From assembly GCA_029718625.1 (NCBI GenBank), contig CM056381.1, positions 58,274,157-58,338,156 of the forward strand: DNA of 64,000 nucleotides, in the 5' to 3' direction. Shown one piece after another: positions 59,801 to 64,000 of this stretch; within the stretch, counting starts at the first letter, position 1; each line of letters starts with the position of its first letter. Both the position numbers and the translations under genes were made by a program. The DNA is from Synaphobranchus kaupii (taxonomy: Eukaryota; Chordata; Actinopteri; Anguilliformes; Synaphobranchidae). The notes under the pieces are model-generated. The model was not told the origin of the DNA, did not search any database, and saw only the letters and a list, made by a program, of their open reading frames with translations.

Positions 59801-60770
59801 CAATGTTTTACATTGTACGTCATAACAAACTGATAAATACTATTCTGTTAATCCTAAGAAGTTAAAGTCGAAAAGATAAGCATATTTTATATTTGAATTT
59901 AAGTACACTGAAATCCTTTTCAGGATATAAAATTGGACATTGTGTTCTAAGAATCATCCTATATTATTGACTGTTCCATATTTTCATGAAAAGAAAAATG
60001 AGAATTAAAATGTAATGTTGGAATATACGTTAATTTCTTCATTCTATATTTGATTTACATCCAATTAATTTGTTGTCAGGAGGTACTTTCTAACTGATGT
60101 ATAATGTGCACCACAAGATACAAAATACATTCTCCACCACATGATACAAAATACCACAAGATACAAACCACAAAATAAATTCTCCAGTTATACCTTTTAT
60201 GGCAGAAATTATAGCAGAGAATATATATAAACTCATTTAGCAGCCACTTATACAAACATATACGGAATCCACTCATCTGTGGTGATCACATTCTGCTCAT
60301 CGCCAATGACCGCTCTCCGTCTCAATACTTATCAGCAACGATCACTCTCCGTCTCAGTGCTTTTGACGGCACAGTGCCCAAAATGAGATGGACACAGCAC
60401 GGGACAAACATCCTCCATCTCTACTCATCGCTTCTTCCTTCCCTTTATGGTGAGGAAGATGGCAGATGGTTGGGTTCCTCTCTTGGTCCTCTGGGTATAT
60501 CTGCACAGCTGGACAGGGGTCTGGCTTGGAAAGGATTGGTGGTGGGGAGAAGCTGTGTTGTTAACATCTAAATAACTACCTCACTATGCAAATGGATTCA
60601 GGAAATGTGCGAGGCCGTCTCCTCTGTTTGCATCCAGGCTGTCCTGGCTATGTACCATAGCTGGACTGAATGCTTTATTTGAAACCATTTAGACACCAAT
60701 AACAGGTATCTGACAAGCCTCATTTCAGATGATTTTATGTTTTGAAGGTAAATGCTGGAGTGTTTTGATA
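56830..60770. other. Intergenic, no gene seen
   Basis: AT-rich sequence contains A/T homopolymers, scattered short ORFs and two small repeats: three copies of a CCACAAGATACAAA word near 60112-60170, and two copies of a CTCTCCGTCTCA word near 60300-60360. I see no supported exon. Confidence 0.6.
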
Positions 60771-60774
60771 CAGT

Positions 60775-60900
60775 GCCTTGCAAAAGTATTAAAGTTATAT
60801 TTTTTTCTCTGGGTTACAATGAACTAATAATTACAGAGTAAAATGTTGTTGAGTTGAAATCAAAGCAATCAGTGTTGAGTGTTTGAAGTACAGTATACAT
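60775..60900 (+). repeat. Tc1-like terminal fragment
   Basis: CAGTGCCTTGCAAAAGTATT is a terminal sequence I recognise from fish Tc1-like elements. The following GGGTTACAA-type sequence is weakly consistent. No opposite end was found. Confidence 0.4.
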
Positions 60901-61065
60901 AGTGTAGTGTAGCAGTTGTCAGATACACCTTGATGGGGAGTAGGCTGATGTTAGCGTTAGGGCAGATCAATTTAATTTCCTCTCCTTTGAGGCTTTTGGC
61001 AACTGCAAACATTTCATATAAAACTGTTTTTTTTTAACTGTATAGTTAAAATGTAAATGTTATAG

Positions 61066-61222
61066 AGATTATATAGAGAAAGCATCCAGTATATTTGAAA
61101 TATGTATGGGAATGTACATAAACCTTATATATAGAGAACATAAAATGTCTGGAAAAATCCATAATAATTGGTGCTTTTCCATGATACTTAGAAAATATCT
61201 GGTAAATGCATGCAAAATGTAT
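61066..61222 (+). repeat. Diverged dispersed repeat, copy 2
   Basis: This is the partner of 47490-47640, in the same order and orientation (TAGAGAAAGCAT, ATAAACCTTATATATAGAGA, TGCTTTTCCATGATAC, AAATGCATGCAA). Confidence 0.6.
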
Positions 61223-61498
61223 GGTAAATATGTTGTTTACAAACTATGATTATTCTATTGTGGATGTCCCACATACTTTCATTAGTATATTTGAGATATA
61301 TTTATGTAATATATTTTCAGAAATGTAATGTATTTAAGAATGTTTGTAAGTGTGCCGCTCAAAAGTCCGAATTTCAAAAGTATCCGATTCCAGAAATTTT
61401 CAGGTTCTGCCACCAATGTTTAATTTTAGATATGATAACAAGAATGGAACACACACTGTAACATATTTCTTTGGGGAAAGAATTGTTAAACAAAATCT

Positions 61499-61728
61499 TT
61501 TTCTTTTAAATTTTAGTAATATGAAAGTAGATAATTTTCTGGTTGTTGAGTATTTTGTTCTGAATAGTGGTGAAAACAGATGTTTGTCAGTATCTGCAAG
61601 GTTTCTTTTCAATTTTAGTAATATGAAAGTATGTAATTTTTTGATTGTTTTTAATTATATGAAATTAGTATTTTGTTCTGAATATTGGTGAAAATAGATG
61701 TTCCAAGATGTTTGTCAGTATCTGCAAG
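61499..61728 (+). repeat. Tandem duplication, ~102- and ~128-base copies
   Basis: Copy 1 (61499-61600) and copy 2 (61601-61728) share AATTTTAGTAATATGAAAGT, TATTTTGTTCTGAATA, GGTGAAAA and TGTTTGTCAGTATCTGCAAG. Copy 2 has two small insertions. An open frame across both is incidental. Confidence 0.85.
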
Positions 61729-61987
61729 AATAATTTAACCGGTGTATAAAGGATGAAAGTATTTAAAATAATGTACTGGATGAAGGTCTGCCCTCCTCTG
61801 ACTGTCCCAAGATCTACTTTAGTACTGTGTAGCCCATAGTGTTGCTAATATTGACCGGCTCACAAGAGAGGTGCTTGCACAGCAGTTGACCCAGCAGTGA
61901 CTGGAGGGGCATGAGTGTTAATACATTCGGCAGAAAATGGGGATAAAATTTTTTGTTGTATTTAAAGAAAATAAGCATATAAGTTTT

Positions 61988-62022
<35 letters not shown>

Positions 62023-62088
62023 GCACACACACGCACACGCACACGCTCACGCTCACGCTCACGCTCACGCACACGCACACGCACACGC

Positions 62089-62127
<39 letters not shown>
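61988..62127. repeat. Compound (ACGC)n-(ACACGC)n-(CTCACG)n-(CA)n tract
   Basis: About 140 bases of almost uninterrupted alternating purine-pyrimidine sequence pass through four repeat types in order. This is a strong Z-DNA candidate. It generates fake Ala-His frames on + and Cys-Val frames on -. Confidence 0.95.
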
Positions 62128-62129
<2 letters not shown>

Positions 62130-64000
62130 CTGTTAAAGATGGCATTTTTCACTGTTCCTTGCTCTAACGTTTCTGCAGGCAAGTTTACCTGGAGTATAAC
62201 CAAGTGTTTACAGCCAAAGAACAACTAAACAGGAAAATTAAATAAATGAATGAGAAGAGCCGACATCTGCTTTACGGAGAGCTGCCAGTTTCCCCCCATT
62301 TCTCCTCTGGTCACCGTCTCAGCCCTGTTCTTGTTGCCAAAATGTGTTTTAATTATTTGAGTTTACCAGTTAATTATTACCAGAGTTTGAGCACTTCTTA
62401 TCTTTTGAATAATTTTAACCTGTCAAATCTACCCACGTGCTTCCATCCACATGTTAGTTTGTATTTTATCAGTCAAGGATATTTTGGATAATGATAACAT
62501 TACATTAGCATGATATCCTCTTTATGTTTTATTTATGTTTTAAATATTTTAATTGTGATTCTCTGCAAAGCAGCAAAAAATCTTAATAAATAATAAATAA
62601 ATCAAGAACATACATATGCACTATGGATTTATTGTAATGGAGAGGCTAATAACATTATTAAGTTGTGACATATAGACTATACATTTTTAATATACTAATC
62701 TATTTGCATGACCTCCTCCGACTATTTTGCGAAATAATTTAGGGACGCCCAATTTTGGATATTCATTCAGACAACCCGAAAAAATTAAAAATCCAAGTAT
62801 CATTTTAACACACACAGTCCTCTTTGCACCTCATTAGTTGATCACCTCGGATTATTTTTTTGTGGGTGGTAACAGTTTTACACGCAAATTAGTACACGCA
62901 AACCTTTAGTACATCAACCCCCATTGTGTACTTTGTTTAGTTTTCTCCTTCCCAGTGTTTTTAGGAGTCTTATGTCTATTTTTACGTGATGGCAAGGGTT
63001 ATAAGAAGGAGCAGGACTTGGATTTCCACCTCAGGCTTAGTATTTTCCACAAGCAGGCTTAGTTTTTCTTTTTAACTGTTAACCAAAAACATTGGGCTAC
63101 GTACCTTGTGATTGCTAATTATGATAATATTTCTTTATGTGATAATTCAAGGGGAGCCATTGACCTCAGGCCTTTCCATAGCAGCTACCCAGGTCTGCAT
63201 TCTACAAGAATGTTTTCTCGGCATCAGGCAACAATGGCCGCTGGCTTTGGCTCGGGGGGGATGAGGTGTGGTGGGGGGTGATGGGAGGGTTGTTGCATAG
63301 CAGAGGTCACTGTGGATGAGGGAAGGTTGCCTGGCCTGACAGCAGCGCTTGACCCCCGCGGTGGGGTGGCTGCCTCAGCCTGACTGCTGCTCTGTGGGGT
63401 GTGATGTTCTCACCATGCTGCCTGTAGAGGTCTACTGATTAAAACACGACCTTTGAACTACAATTGAGGCACAGCCATTGAGTCAGAACTAGGCAAAAGA
63501 TATTTTAAATGGCATTTGAAAATAAAAAGGGTATAACACCTTTTAAACACCTGTTTTCCTGCATGGGAGGGGGACATACTTGTAATAACATTTTTTATAA
63601 GATATTCCATTTTTTTGTTTCCTACAAATCCTCAACCATAGAAAGTGTTGTATTGATGTGTCAGGTGCTTTCCAAAATCACCTTGCTCTAAGTGCACTAA
63701 AATGATCCTTGCTGCACAATGTACAATAACCAGCCACTTGTAAACTGTAGTGTCATTCTACATTGTCTATTGAACATCATCAATTTGGTAGTAGAATGAG
63801 TTTAGCTTTAATATTTAATAGCATGAGCATAGCCTTGCGCACATGACCCAGAGATGGTAGAGAGATCTCCCGTGTGCCCTTCCCCTTCTCTGCACTTGGA
63901 TTTCCTTAAGCCTCCAGCACTTACTTGCAGTGGCGGATGAAGCACGATTAATGTGTTCAATTACAGCGCACATATGAGCCAATTCTATTGGGCAGCAGAA
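62130..64000. other. Intergenic, no gene seen
   Basis: This is AT-rich sequence to about 63130, then a more GC-balanced stretch (about 63140-63420) with G runs. I found no exon, RNA gene or mobile element. Confidence 0.6.

Noticed and set aside
1..64000. Operon, CRISPR array, phage or defence system
   Set aside because: The sequence is vertebrate, with introns and fish repeats. The tandem arrays have diverged units without spacers, and no prokaryotic gene organisation is present.

Overview
The window is eukaryotic nuclear DNA from a teleost fish. Coding sequence is split into short GT-AG exons in an AT-rich background full of microsatellites, tRNA-derived SINEs and Tc1-like DNA transposon remnants. 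Several SINEs share a 3' tail with a GGATA-loop hairpin. That tail is known from eel UnaSINE/UnaL2 elements and from other teleosts, so an early-branching teleost is possible but not shown.

The only gene I can establish is an EphB-class receptor tyrosine kinase on the + strand, best matched to EPHB3. I could place exons 2-16 (18723-48010). They join in a consistent reading phase and encode about 958 residues: ephrin-binding domain, Cys-rich/EGF-like linker, two fibronectin III domains, transmembrane helix, juxtamembrane tyrosines, kinase domain, SAM domain and a C-terminal PDZ ligand. Exon 1 (signal peptide) is not visible and probably lies upstream. One extra G in a G5 run of the last exon shifts the frame inside the SAM domain.

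Layout: 1-18722 is non-coding and probably intron 1, with a CpG-dense block at about 15120-15305. 18723-48010 is the receptor gene. From 48011 comes the 3' UTR, with candidate poly(A) signals near 49260 and 52153. The rest, to 64000, looks intergenic and holds Tc1-like and SINE insertions, inverted-repeat elements, tandem repeats and one orphan exon-like ORF (55690-55857).

The points most worth a second look are: a foldback sequence found in three different Tc1-like hosts (40.8-41.7, 45.4-46.0 and 52.3-52.8 kb); complementary GT and CA repeats flanking a frame-neutral exon 4; the frameshift in the last exon; two intronic CpG-dense blocks; and the orphan exon. I found no operon, CRISPR array, RNA gene or defence-like system.
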